Source of the DNA: Chloromonas sp. AAM2 | Lineage: Eukaryota > Chlorophyta > Chlorophyceae > Chlamydomonadales > Chlamydomonadaceae | Reading direction: 5' to 3' | Assembly: GCA_004335635.1 (NCBI GenBank) | Contig: QAXH01002316.1 | Location: forward strand, 1 to 18,117 | Length of the DNA: 18,117 nucleotides | Shown: positions 9,501 to 18,117 of the stretch, piece after piece | Position numbering within the stretch: position 1 is the stretch's first letter | Layout: each line of letters opens with the position of its first letter | Notes under the pieces: generated by a model | Seen by the model: only the letters and a program-made list of their open reading frames with translations | The model's database searches: none | Told to the model about the DNA's origin: nothing | Made by a program: the position numbers and the translations under genes

Positions 9501-11348
9501 CACTGGATAACTTCAGGTGCGGCAGAGGCAGGGAAAGGGCTGGAAGGCAGGACACGCTAGGCTTGGTCAGGGTAGGTCAGCGTCAAGACTGACGGTTTCG
9601 TCTCTAGGTGTGCACGATTGAATGTGGGTGCTTGACCACTTGTTCATCTCGTGCTTGTTCATCTCTCGCGCGTGCAATCTACGCCCATTCGTCTTTTGGT
9701 AACTTCAAAATTGGGGAGGTTCAGCTACCATAGTGTCTGTGACGTTCGCATGTTCTTTGGTAATTAGCAAATACTCATCCACTTACACGTGCCTGTTACA
9801 CTTATGTCTTGTTCGTTATTGATACTCATCTTACTCTGTGTGTACTTTCACTCAGGTCTGGACGCACGTGGGTGCTGGTCGCCACCGACCTTGTGGGCCG
9901 GGGGATGGACTTCATAGGCGTGCGCACTGTGGTCAATTTCGACGTGCCCTCCTCCACCTCTGACTACATCCACAGGGTGGGGCGCACCGGCAGGGCACAC
10001 CAGACTGGTGAGACACGTGTGCAGGGGTAGACTGGCCTGGGTGGGGACTGGGACCCCGATGTGTTTGGTTGTGCAGGCACACGCCAGACCGTGCTCAGGT
10101 AGAGCAGGCGGGCGTGTAGGCACGTAGGCCACTGTGCTGGACGCATTATGAATCGCTTGTACGTTCTTGGTGGTAAGTAAGCTATTCCTAGGTTGCAGGC
10201 AGGGGAGCAAGGTCCAACGTATCAGGTAGTGTTGCGATTTCCTCCTGTATTCGGGGCTGATGCGGGGTGGGGCTCATAATCTGCACCTGTCTTCTGGCTC
10301 CTGTCTTGTCAACACTGGCGCGCCCACCTCCTCTCCTGCAGGTGAGGCTGTGACTTTCTTCACCGAGGAGGACGCACCCCTGCTGAGGCCCATCGCCAAC
10401 ATTGTCAAGTGAGCAAGGGAGCTAGGGTCACATAGAGCTGTCAGCGCGACTGTTGATTTGAAACAGGTTATGCGTCTCATGAAATGTCCAGGTTCGTTTA
10501 TGTTGTTGCTTCCAGCGCATCTGTTGACCTGTCAGTGGTGTCTGTTCCCAGCCTGTGTGGGAGAGGCTTGCACAGGCATCTCATGGAGTCTTCTAGGCTG
10601 CCAGCCATCATCCCTTGTCTTGTTGCTGCATGCCCACAGGGAGGCGGGCGGTGAGGTGCCGGAGTGGATGCTGACCATGAAGAAGCTGCGCACCAAGGAG
10701 CGCAAGAGACGGAGGCTGCCGGACGCGGTGAGAAGATGGCAGCACCCTTAGTGTGGAAACTGCGCTGGTACATCCACCTGGTGCTGCATCTGGACACCTC
10801 CCGCACGGATTCACAATCTCGTCGTGCACTGCAAACCTCTCGTCTCATTTCATTCGATTGGATTGGATTGGATTGGATCGCTTTGCTTTCAGTTTGCCTG
10901 TGCTGGCAGCGAGTTTGCATGCGAAGAGCCCCATGCTGTGCTTGTGCAGGTTGCTGCGGGCGCCACGCTGAGCACTCGACCCAGCTATGACTTGAAGAAG
11001 AAGCGATTGAAACAGCAGGGCATACAGGCAAGGCAGGCGAACAAGCAGCAGCAGCTGGAAGGCAAGCAGCATAAGGCAGAAGTCATAGGCAACGCGACAG
11101 AGGGCGGGCAAAGGAAAGCTCAAGGAAGCAAGATCAAGGGTGTACCATCTGGGGTGCGGAAACAGGGGACCAAGGTAGCTGCTAAGCCGGGAGCAGCGGC
11201 GCAGGCAAGCAAAGCACAGAATGGTGGTGGGAAAGCACGCAATGCGAACGGGCCTAGTGCGAGAGCAGGCGGGGCCAAGGGGGTTGCTAAGCGTTCCGCT
11301 GCAGGGCCGGGCAGGCAGGGCGGTAGGCAGAGGCATGGAAGCGCTTAG
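3530..11348 (+). CDS. ROK1: DEAD-box ATP-dependent RNA helicase, ROK1/DDX52 family (13 exons)
   Basis: Exons, all joined GT-AG and in phase: 3530-3740, 3859-4199, 4438-4729, 5886-6031, 6315-6404, 6856-6987, 7201-7292, 8679-8853, 9407-9516, 9856-10007, 10342-10408, 10640-10727, 10950-11348. They total 2295 nt, 764 residues. Seen: Q motif PTPIQ (258-262), motif I APTGSGKT (279-286), Ia PTHELA (322-327), DEAD (391-394), SAT (423-425), motif IV region VLVFVATK (486-493), motif [12 protein letters not shown] (539-549), motif [10 protein letters not shown] (569-576). The N-terminus ([18 protein letters not shown]) and the [18 protein letters not shown] segment match the ROK1/DDX52 family; known members unwind RNA in the nucleolus during 18S rRNA and 40S maturation. 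The ATG at 3530 is chosen because the family N-terminus starts there and an in-frame TAA lies upstream at 3452. The protein is longer than typical members (about 600 residues) because of an acidic stretch (about 88-137), an acidic insert before the Q motif (about 205-240) and a basic Lys/Gln/Gly-rich tail (633-764). Confidence 0.95.
5021..5118 (+). repeat. First copy of a roughly 97-nt diverged repeat in helicase intron 3
   Basis: This block matches 5461-5557 at an offset of about 438-440 bases. The best part (from TTGCCGATGATG, through AAGCAATAAAACCAAAAATG, to GTGTTGATA) is nearly identical; the ends are more diverged. It looks like an old segmental duplication within the intron. Confidence 0.85.
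5461..5557 (+). repeat. Second copy of the intron 3 repeat
   Basis: Partner of the block at 5021-5118. Both copies carry AATAAA-like A-rich DNA and end near CTGAGGCAT. Confidence 0.85.
6032..6160 (+). repeat. GT/GTGC microsatellite at the start of intron 4
   Basis: Alternating purine-pyrimidine DNA (GTGTGT, then GTGCGTGC and CGCGCG) begins exactly at the 5' splice site of intron 4 and runs, with interruptions, for about 130 bases. Confidence 0.9.
6497..6567 (+). repeat. 19-nt minisatellite in intron 5
   Basis: Units of the form GGCCTGTGGTACGGGTGGA start at 6498, 6517, 6536 and 6555 (core GCCTGTGG); the last is degraded. A partial unit lies at 6486. Confidence 0.9.
6621..6637 (+). repeat. 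TAG trinucleotide run in intron 5
   Basis: Five consecutive TAG units follow CTAG at this place, about 50 bases past the minisatellite. Confidence 0.8.
6721..6753 (+). repeat. Diverged copy of the intron 5 acceptor and exon 6 start
   Basis: GCGCAGGTCGTCCTTCTGTT at 6723 resembles GCGCAGGTAGACCTTCTGTT at 6850, where intron 5 ends and exon 6 begins. The match continues through TGGCC. The copy includes a complete CAG acceptor at 6726-6728. Confidence 0.85.
7998..8595 (+). repeat. Two diverged repeat pairs in intron 7
   Basis: 7998-8060 resembles 8531-8595 (shared ATGATGAGAAA then TCAGC). 8105-8150 resembles 8337-8380 (shared CTGCCTGTGT, then ACAAACCA and CAGCA). The copies are nested, which suggests repeated local duplication. 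Confidence 0.7.
8458..8667 (+). repeat. 20-nt repeat; one copy just before the intron 7 acceptor
   Basis: CACTGGTGTCACGTCTGGCT is identical at 8458-8477 and 8648-8667. The second copy ends 11 bases before the acceptor at 8678, in the branch-point and pyrimidine-tract zone. Confidence 0.9.
10856..10875 (+). repeat. GATTG pentanucleotide run in intron 12
   Basis: Four perfect GATTG units lie about 75 bases before the intron 12 acceptor, followed by a partial one. Confidence 0.9.
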
Positions 11349-11389
11349 CACAAGCGGCCCAAGCACCAGCAACCTGTTGACGCGAGCCT

Positions 11390-11394
11390 TGTAA
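11390..11394 (+). terminator. Algal poly(A) signal TGTAA of the helicase gene
   Basis: TGTAA begins 42 bases after the helicase stop codon at 11346-11348. In chlorophyte nuclear genes this word, not AATAAA, usually lies a short way upstream of the cleavage site. Confidence 0.6.
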
Positions 11395-12304
11395 GACTTG
11401 TAGAGTGCAGGCCTTAATTGCGTCAGCCATATCTTAGCTGTGTTGGCATGCTTGCCGCTTCTCAATCTCATGGTTAGCGCACATCACACATACACGCCCA
11501 CGGACATGGTACTGCAAAAGCAGCAAATTGCTTTCCGAGCTTTGTGCAAGCCTTTTATGGTCATGCTTATGGCGAACATAATTGCAAGCCCTTCTCATTC
11601 TTTTTCACTGGCAAGGCGTTTCAGGCCTTGAAATCATTCATCTGTTTTGACGGACATGTGCAGTACTCTTGTTTACTAGACAGGGAGGCAAGGACTTCCT
11701 TTTTTCGTGGCAGGTGCGCTGCATGCGTCTTGCATGTGTGCACGGTCAGTACATGTTCGATGGTTCGATGGTAAACGGCAGGGACTGGGGAATGTTCAGC
11801 ATGACCACAGTTTTGAACTGTTTGTCAAAGTCCATGCGCCTTCGATATGCACAGTTTGCTTTTGGGACGTGTTGCAAGTACCGGGTTCAGCAAACTTATT
11901 AAGCTCAGCGTCCTAACCTTCTCATAAATGACTGAGCGTGTTGACGAGGGGCTGTACACACCAGGACTGTCTTTTGAACGACTGTGTCTTTCAAGAAGTT
12001 GATATGGCTTATGAGACACAGACGAAGCCAGACACAAAGGGGCCAGACGCAGTGCACTCAGGCCAAGGTTTGTAAGGCAGATCATTACAAAGCCTGTTTC
12101 TACGCCTGCACAGGGGGCGCAGCATTCGAACTCAACCTGGAGACATGCCACAAAGGGCCAGCAGGAACAGATGCAGAACAAACAACTGAATCGCAAGTAT
12201 AAGGCTAGGCATGGCAAAAAGTGCCATGTTCAATAAGAGGCTGCTGTCAATCTGAGCAGCGCAAGGTCTGCACTTGATCCAAGCTGCAATTCGTTTGTAT
12301 CCAT

Positions 12305-12796
12305 ATGGGTCAAAAGCCCGTGGACAACAGGCCTGATACTAAGTTTTTCCTGTGTCCTGTGATAAACCACACAAGCTGTGAAAAGCAAGCCAGAAGGCTG
12401 CAAGTCTGTTCACGCATTGCCTGTTTGACTGAGCCGCCTTGCAGTGGCTCACACATCAACAAAGCATCACACATCAACAAGGCGAGCCAAGAAGTGTTCA
12501 AAACATCAAGCTTGCCAAGCTGTATGTACGTATCTGCACAGTGCAGAACCGGTCCAATGTCTAATTGCGTAGCGCATCAGCCTAGGGCTGGCCAAGACAC
12601 CAAGGTCGAGCTGTATGTGCATGTTGGAAAAGCTATCAATGAGCACATCAAAGTCGAGGTCAAAGCGGACCCATCATCATGTCCGGGTGTAATGGCACAG
12701 TTATGTGCGCTGAGCGCTGTGTATGTGCGTGCTGGTGTACATGATGTCATTGGCCTGGCCAGGCGATTGCACGATTATGCACTGCACTGTGGGTGA
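12305..12796 (+). CDS. Unsupported 163-residue ORF
   Basis: An ATG-started single-exon frame with two HINKAS units from an 18-nt repeat. It has no recognised domain, no upstream signal I can name, and lies in the probable 3' region of the - strand gene at 12829. The second half (VELYVHVGKAINEHIKVEVK) reads somewhat like protein. It is most likely chance. Confidence 0.15.
   Translation: MGQKPVDNRPDTKFFLCPVINHTSCEKQARRLQVCSRIACLTEPPCSGSHINKASHINKASQEVFKTSSLPSCMYVSAQCRTGPMSNCVAHQPRAGQDTKVELYVHVGKAINEHIKVEVKADPSSCPGVMAQLCALSAVYVRAGVHDVIGLARRLHDYALHCG
12449..12484. repeat. Two tandem 18-nt units
   Basis: TCACACATCAACAAAGCA at 12449-12466 is followed by a copy at 12467-12484 with two changes near its end. 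Confidence 0.85.
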
Positions 12797-12828
12797 TGCC
12801 ATGCTGAGCCTGTCGTCTCTCGCACTGG

Positions 12829-14202
12829 TCATTGAGGTGTGAGATACAGGGCCTCACGGCCACTGCACGGAGAGGCGACAGGTGAGAGATGTACATGTAC
12901 GCCATTGCTCTGTCATTGGAACCTCCCTCCCCCCGCTTGATTAAAAGCTTACTGGCAAGAGGCTGCAGTGCACATCCAGCCGTCCTGGGGAGCCACGAGG
13001 GTCACCTTCCTGACACAGCCGTGGCGTGCCGCGCCCTTCTCCATTTCCGCCATGGCGTGCTGCAGCGCGGTCTCTACTGTGACAGGCAGGCCCTGGCACT
13101 GCGGCCCAACGACGGCTTCCACCATAGCAAACTCAAGGCTCTCACACATAGAGAAGGCCAGCAGCTCGTTGTTGTGGTTGTCCATCACAAACGTCATGTG
13201 GAGAGGGCCCTGCAGGCCCAGCACGGTTGGCAGGAAGGTGCCTGCTGGAAAGGTATGCTCGTAGGTTGCATCCTCCATGCCGACAGAGTCTGCCGTGTTG
13301 GTTGCATTGGCATCATGCACAACGAATATCTTGGCAACGGGTGCATGGCTCGGCTCTGTGCCTGCAGCTGTGGCCTTGGATAGCAGCTTGGCATGGCAGC
13401 TGTCTTCTGATGCCTGCGAAAAGTAAGAGCACAGAGCAGGTGAGTCGTGCTTGCATGGCAAGCTTGCAGATGTGCTTGCACGCTGAGCTTGCATGAGCGT
13501 GCTTGCAGGTGGACGGAGCTGCAGCTGTCCCCAAGGCTTGGTCTACGCGCAGTTTCTACATTCAACCACTGCTTGCATGCATGCCTTGCAGCATCTGCCG
13601 GACAATGCTGCACGCATGTGAGCTGCGAGAGGGTTCGGATTGCACGAAGCTCGTTGCTCGACGATTGCTCCATGCGCAAAAGACAATAATCCCTGCGGCT
13701 CTCGCTGGCGTGCTCCAAGTGTAGCAATGACTTCTGTGCGCGCACCTGTGTATCATCGCAGTACTTAGGCATAACCTGCCGGCGGCCAAAGCATTGGGAG
13801 AACTGCAAGCACTCGTAGCAAATCATGCTTCAGTGACAGCAAGCTGATTGCAACCAGCATATGCAGGTGTGCAGCCTTCGACCATGCAGGACATGTCCGG
13901 CAAAGTGCCGGCAAACTACAAGGTTCCTGCTCCTCACCATCTTGCTCCCCGCCAGAGATCTTAGAATGCGTCTCGGCATGCCTTTAGCCTGCGAACGCAA
14001 AGGAAGGCCCTTGAAGCAATTGGAAGCGCTCATCATAGCATCGCACAGCCCATGTGTCGGAGCTGAAAGGCATAAAGACAACGGGGCCCCAGGGTTGCAG
14101 CAAACTCGCCTGCTTCAGCGCTTGCGCAAATCTACGACCGGTCTTGCTGAAATCCTCGGATGCCTTGTGGGCAGGCCCAGTAAAGACTTGAGTGGTGTTC
14201 AT
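12829..14202 (-). CDS. Hypothetical protein, unknown family (5-exon model)
   Basis: Model, - strand order: 14047-14202 (ATG), 13938-13988, 13746-13802, 12953-13413, 12829-12862 (TGA). Phases fit throughout, giving 252 residues. The large exon (12953-13413, residues 89-241) is the firmest: it opens after a good TTTTCGCAG acceptor, is GC-rich, and reads AKIFVVHDANATNTADSV, then TFPAGTFLPTVLGLQG, HMTFVMDNHNNELLAFSMCE and ETALQHAMAEMEKGAARHG. The small exon before it (FSQCFGRRQVMPKYCDD) and the one before that (MPRRILRSLAGSKM) join in phase. The last intron uses a GTAAGC donor at 12952; if it is not spliced, the protein ends one residue later at TAA (12949-12951). The first intron would be only 58 nt, so the first exon is doubtful, and the ATG inside the second exon (13979) is an alternative start. 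No signal peptide or membrane segment is seen. I do not recognise the family and assign no function. Confidence 0.45.
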
Positions 14203-14642
14203 GGTGTGCAAGATATAGCACAGAAGAATTGCAAGGATGCGGTAAGGTGTTTGACTTCAGTGCCTGCGCCCCTTGATATCGGGAAAGCAATGGCTGGCGA
14301 AACGGTCGCCATGTGCACAAAAGTGCATGCTGCCGCGGACATTTCACCTTGGACACCGCTGGCGCGCGTCGAACATTTGACATGCCATGTGGCGAAGCAC
14401 GTAATCATGCGCCCGTGTTGGCGTGTGTGCTCCTTTGTTTCAATCAGCAGGTTTACCACAAGTTAGCTTTTCTTGCCATGTGTACACGTGGATGCCAAGA
14501 GTTCATTCCGTGAATGTGTCCCTGCCGCATGTGCAATGAACATGCAGCATTTGCTGCCTGCATTGGCATGCAAGCTCCTCAAGTCAACCATTCTTGTCCG
14601 CTACCACTTTGGTTGCGTGTATCCTCTCCCACCTGTCACAGT

Positions 14643-15083
14643 TCACCAGGCCAACCAACCAACTACATCCCTGTTAACAGCGTACCACCCAGTCAGCGAC
14701 CTTTGCTGGCGGCCTGAAAGTTTGCTTGCATGGGCACGGCCGACTGTCGCGTCCCACACACTGGCTGAGTTGAGCAAATGTTGATGGGCTGAGTCGAACT
14801 GTGTGCTTCCGCAATTGACACTGTCCAAGATCCCCATCACGAAGGTAATACAAGTAGCTGTTGTTGCACTCCATTGTGCCAGGCCCACCTGCATACAATA
14901 AGTGAGCAAGTGCCAGTTGTTGCCATGCTTTTTGTACCATGCGTAATAGGCCCAGCAGGGTTTGCACGCAAAATCTCCTGCTTCACAAGTTCCTGTAGAA
15001 ATGCAAGACTTGCTGTGAGGCCTGAGTATCAGACAAGATATGCAGCATTTGGTTGGTCGGCCTTCACACCGGAGATATGGCCT
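14643..15083 (-). CDS. Unassigned open frame, Cys- and aromatic-rich
   Basis: One frame stays open for about 147 codons on the - strand, ending at TGA (14643-14645), with no early ATG. It includes CEAGDFACKPC followed by WAYYAWYKKHGNNWHLLTYC around 14900-14995. A CAG/GTGGGC site at about 14893 could act as donor. Another frame of the same DNA (ELVKQEILRANPAGPITHG, then GTMECNNSYLYYLRDG after the same CAG used as acceptor) is also plausible, so the true reading is unclear. Confidence 0.2.
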   Translation of the reverse strand, partial: RPYLRCEGRPTKCCISCLILRPHSKSCISTGTCEAGDFACKPCWAYYAWYKKHGNNWHLLTYCMQVGLAQWSATTATCITFVMGILDSVNCGSTQFDSAHQHLLNSASVWDATVGRAHASKLSGRQQRSLTGWYAVNRDVVGWLAW

Positions 15084-15193
15084 TCATTGGGCGGCAGCAC
15101 ACAAACATACACAGTAAAGCAGAGCCTACAGCTGCAGCAGCCAGCCTGCTGGTGGCCTGACCTTCGGCCAGCTTTCCTGTCGCCTACACACAT

Positions 15194-15379
15194 TCAATGC
15201 GCCGCATGCCAGTCAAAGGCCTTAGGCTGATAGTTCTCATGCCTTGTATCTGATGCTGATGTCCTAGAGTCCCATGGGATGGGAGCCAAATAAAATAGCC
15301 TTTTTATCATCTCAAAGTCACTGCTGTCCAAGTTCAAAAGCGTTTTCTTTAAATGCGATAAGGATGCCTCGTCCTGCAT
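15194..15379 (-). CDS. Small ORF or exon of unknown gene
   Basis: From the ATG at 15379 this gives 61 residues, rich in charged and aromatic residues (LSHLKKTLLNLDSSDFEMI, then FYLAPIPWDSRT and QPKAFDWHAAH). The frame also runs upstream through VANDRYEHSAL towards a CACAG acceptor-like site near 15426. No GT donor exists before its stop, so it is either a terminal exon or a small gene. It lies just downstream of the ARH3-like gene on the same strand and could relate to the unknown gene at 12829-14202. Function unknown. Confidence 0.25.
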   Translation of the reverse strand: MQDEASLSHLKKTLLNLDSSDFEMIKRLFYLAPIPWDSRTSASDTRHENYQPKAFDWHAAH

Positions 15380-15479
15380 CAATGCGCTGTGTTCATAACG
15401 ATCATTCGCCACAAGTCTCCACCTTCTGTGATACAGAATTTATTCTAACAGTCCAGGCTAAACAACAGTCCTGCTACTG

Positions 15480-15484
15480 TTACA
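15480..15484 (-). terminator. Algal poly(A) signal TGTAA of the ARH3-like gene
   Basis: TGTAA on the - strand (TTACA on +) lies about 61 bases past the stop of the ARH3-like gene. It supports 15545 as the true end of that gene. Confidence 0.5.
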
Positions 15485-15544
15485 TTCCGGCTTATGACCC
15501 TTGGACAACCACTCGGCGTATGTACCCAATAGGGATCAATGGGT

Positions 15545-17682
15545 TCAGCCCCGCACATCCAGAGCCGCCAGCTGGCGGGCCGTGGAGACAATGCCCGCAC
15601 GGCCATGCTGATGGTCATCCTCCAGACCCTCATACCATGCAGCGGGAACACACGCCCCATGATAGGCACCCACAAGTGCCCCCACTATAGCCGCAATCGT
15701 ATCTGTATCACCCCCATAATGCGCAGCAGCCACCACTGCACTGGCTGGCTGCGGGCCAAACCCGTGGTGCAGAAACGCACTCAAGGAAACAGCAACCGTG
15801 TCCACGGCACGAATCTGAAACCACGTGCTCTGCAGCTGGTCCAAGTGCTTGAGCTCCTGTTGCCAGTCGGTTGACTGGAGGTGGTGCTCCCATGTTTGGT
15901 GCAGGCAGTGTGGGGTGTTCGGGTCGGGGGTGCAGACGGGGGGAATGGCGATGACATCTGGCATGCCGGAAACCTGCGCATGACGATGACAGCACACAGC
16001 CAGGCTCTCACAAACAGCCAGTTGGCCAACAGCCCATGGCGCTACTACTACTGTCAACAAAACGGCACACTCAAACCAACCTCCCTAGAATACCCTAGTA
16101 CGGTACCTCCGCCCACTTATGACTGATTTAGCTAAGTTACCAGTACCTATGTTCAGGGTCGCAAAATTGCAGGAGCGAGTCAGTCGGTTGCACCACACCA
16201 CAGTTAAAGTGTCAGTGCCTTTGTTTGCATCCAGTGTCAGCAAGGCACGCCATGCTGACTTGGAGGGGTGCTGGCTAGGATTTGTATGGCTGCCCAGTGG
16301 GCAGTCTAGTGAACGCAGAACGCCTCAATGACAAGCGGAGGAAGTGTTGAGGTCAAGACCTGTCCAGGCCAAGTGTGCATGCAGAACCTGTCGAGAATGA
16401 CAGAAAGTTGCCGAGAAAGACCAAGACTTTGACCGAAGAAATGGTGTAAAAGGGGGGTTTCTGTGCATGTCCTTCTTGTCAGCCACCTGACATCTTGCAA
16501 CAACATACTGAGGGGGAAAAACAATAGCATCACCCACCATGCTTATCAGCGCCTGTAGCCTTCCACGCATTTCCTCGGTCTGTACGTGCTGCAGCACCTC
16601 AGACAGCAACGCACTGCGCAGGTGCGTGCGACTGGGCACGCCCTCAGCGAATCCTAGTTGGCGCCATGCCTCAGCGGAATCGTTGCCTGGTCCCGGCAGC
16701 CTTTCGGTCAGGTACATACACAAGCACGACAAGTTCTTATATACGCCTGAACCATCCTCAGCAGAGCTGTGTCAGTCTTGAGGATGAGTGTACACGGCCT
16801 TCATATTGTAGCTCTGAGACATGGACGGGGCGTGAGCCGGGTCACTCGCTCTAACCTCCCGTGTAAATGCTGTGATAGGCGGTGTCAAGAGCCTTCATAT
16901 CCTGAAATGGGATTTTATTCCGTTGGAATACTTCAAGGTTGGAGTGGATAGCTTGTTTTGGAAAGTGATGAACCCCTCGACCACTCATGCGCGGCATAGG
17001 CTGGCTGACTTGCTTATCGTGGTGATGTCTTGAGGCAAGAGCGTGTTACCGGGGATTGAAACCTCTGTCTGTTTGCTATGCGCTTTTGAGTCTTGATTCA
17101 TCCATTTTATAGCGTGCGAAGGCACGTGAAAACTAGGCAATAGGCAAGCTGTTGAGGGTTACAGCTCGAGAAGTTGAGGACGTTCCGGCTCAAGTCACAT
17201 ATGACATTGAAGATTTGATTCAGCGAAAGTCAAGGGATAGTTAACAACACGTTTCTGCTGCGGAATTACGATTCGTGTATGCTTGAGGATGGTAAAACGC
17301 AGGATGTCACAACGTTTACAAATCATGGAGCAACATTGCATCATTTTGCACCGCAAATGCATTTACGATTGAGCCGGAACTGGAGGAATGCTGCAACTGC
17401 TGGGGATGCTAGTCAAGAGAGCAACAGACCAGCTCAATGTCAGGTGTTGCTGTCGCAAAAGCCGTAAAGAGCAGTCACAGGCGCTAAGCTAGGTGCGACA
17501 CTATATGACCCTGACATACAAGTCGCATGTGTTTGCTTGGAACAGATATGTCACGTGCTTACCTGCACAGCCAGCCCACTGCTGCCGCTGTCACCACGGC
17601 CCCGTCAATCGCCTCGGGGTGGACATGCGTGCACACCAGTGCGCCCTCGACTGCATGGCGCAAGACACCAGGGGGCGCGTGC
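15545..17682 (-). CDS. ADP-ribosylglycohydrolase family protein (ARH3-like), 5' end not found
   Basis: Three exons in - strand order: 17563-17682, 16487-16766, 15545-15973, phases 2-2 and 0-0, ending at TGA (15545-15547); 275 residues are visible. The first holds CTHVHPEAIDGAVVTAAAV, which matches the central helix of this fold. The second ends MRGRLQALISMVGDAI then QYVVARC, aligning with the human ARH3 stretch before its AFESVPTA segment. The third has FQIRAVDTVAVSLSAFL and the diagnostic HYGGDTDTIA (around 15700-15715), whose Asp-Thr-Asp residues bind the catalytic metal. Known members remove ADP-ribose from serine or split poly(ADP-ribose) and related O-acetyl-ADP-ribose. The N-terminal GDxxG and TDDT parts are not visible, so they probably lie beyond the right edge. 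The third exon could instead start at 15829 or 15814, also in phase; I prefer 15973 because the added segment reads as coding. TGTAA follows the stop. Confidence 0.85.
16767..17562 (-). other. Intron of the ARH3-like gene
   Basis: A GT-AG intron of 796 bases between the first two visible exons. The donor is CAG/GTAAGC. The acceptor is chosen as TGACACAG because only it restores the phase 2 junction; the nearby TGCTGAG and GGTTCAG sites do not. Nothing else is recognised inside it. Confidence 0.6.
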
Positions 17683-18117
17683 CTGGGCGCACGGGGGGAA
17701 GCAGAAGCAAACTCTGTTGCATGCCAGCCCACATGGCCCCATCAGGGATCAATTGGCAGTGAATGGGCCCGCCCTGTCATTGTGTTCAATACAGCGTCCT
17801 TGCAAGCAACAGCTTCTAAGTGCGATGCTCTTCAGGGGCTGAAATTCATGTTGTATTCTTATATCTTGCTTTCGGTTTGTTTCCGTTTTGCTCGTTTGCC
17901 GTTGGCCAGCCCTTGGTCCCAACTATCCCACACCTGACAGCGAGTGCCTTGCCATTGAGTGTCAGTGGGGCATGTCTGGCTACTGGCCGTGTGTTGCATG
18001 TCTGCGTTGTCGTCGTAAATGTGAGCAGCAGCAAGGACCTAAAAAGAACTGAGTGGCTGCTCTGCCTTCTTACATACCGGCTTCCTTTCTTTCTTGCACT
18101 CTGTCTTTCAGTTCCAA
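17683..18117. other. Right edge, upstream side of the ARH3-like gene
   Basis: This should be intron or earlier exons of the ARH3-like gene. A possible exon end lies at about 18079-18117 on the - strand, before a GTATGTAAG donor; read to end in phase 2 it would fit the next exon, but its short sequence shows no family motif. No GDxxG or TDDT motif is seen here. Confidence 0.35.

Larger units (their letters stand above)
11349..12828. other. 3' regions of two converging genes, no supported gene
   Basis: It begins with the helicase 3' UTR and probably ends with the 3' UTR of the - strand gene at 12829. TGTAA is present on + at 12071-12075 and on - at 12085-12089, back to back, which could end both transcripts. 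Apart from the doubtful frame at 12305-12796 nothing convincing is seen. Confidence 0.45.
14203..15544. other. Stretch with only doubtful open frames
   Basis: It lies between the unknown - strand gene and the ARH3-like gene. It holds the two weak - strand frames at 14643-15083 and 15194-15379, which may be exons of one further gene or upstream exons of the gene at 12829-14202, but I could not join them in phase. Confidence 0.4.

Noticed and set aside
10498..11471. Long - strand frames (177 and 208 residues) opposite the last helicase exons
   Set aside because: They lie antisense to exons 12-13 and intron 12 of the helicase, whose frame is confirmed by family motifs. They are shadows of GC-rich coding DNA.
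16325..16486. Read-through of the second ARH3-like exon to the stop at 16325
   Set aside because: Conserved sequence ends at the CAG/GTGGCT donor, and the next conserved block resumes in phase at 15973. The remaining frame is intron.
1..18117. Bacterial operon, phage or transposon reading of the window
   Set aside because: Conserved proteins can only be assembled through many GT-AG introns, and no transposase, integrase, reverse transcriptase or capsid motif was seen in any frame.
1..18117. tRNA, rRNA or riboswitch genes
   Set aside because: I saw no cloverleaf with paired stems and T-loop, nor any rRNA core sequence. This was by eye; a covariance-model scan would be decisive.

Overview
The window looks like nuclear DNA from a eukaryote, most likely a green alga of the core Chlorophyta. 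Genes are broken into many GT-AG exons, with introns of about 60 to 1,400 bases. No operon or Shine-Dalgarno logic is visible. Exons carry GC-ending codons, and the algal poly(A) word TGTAA follows the stop of two of the genes. The lineage is an inference from these traits, not a database match.

The best-supported gene is on the + strand at 3530-11348. Thirteen exons joined in phase give a 764-residue DEAD-box RNA helicase of the ROK1/DDX52 family, which acts in 18S rRNA and 40S ribosome assembly. All helicase motifs are present. A 13-codon uORF ends on the start codon itself (TGATG). A second gene on the - strand (2013-3245, four exons, 261 residues, very acidic C-terminus) lies head to head with it, with 284 bases between start codons, so the two may share a promoter.

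The right part is - strand. At 15545-17682 are the last three recognisable exons of an ADP-ribosylglycohydrolase of the ARH3 type; its N-terminal half must lie past the right edge or in exons I cannot see. Between the helicase and this gene, 12829-14202 holds a five-exon model for a 252-residue protein of unknown family. Several weaker open frames (173-496, 12305-12796, 14643-15083, 15194-15379) are listed at low confidence.

The rest is intron and intergenic DNA rich in small local duplications. The notable pattern is inside the helicase gene: introns 3, 5 and 7 each contain a second copy of their own 3' end, 60, 127 and 190 bases upstream of the real acceptor. One of these is an in-frame decoy acceptor that would put 20 residues into the Walker A loop. 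I see no mobile element with recognisable coding capacity, no RNA gene and no CRISPR array. The genes do not form an obvious shared pathway.
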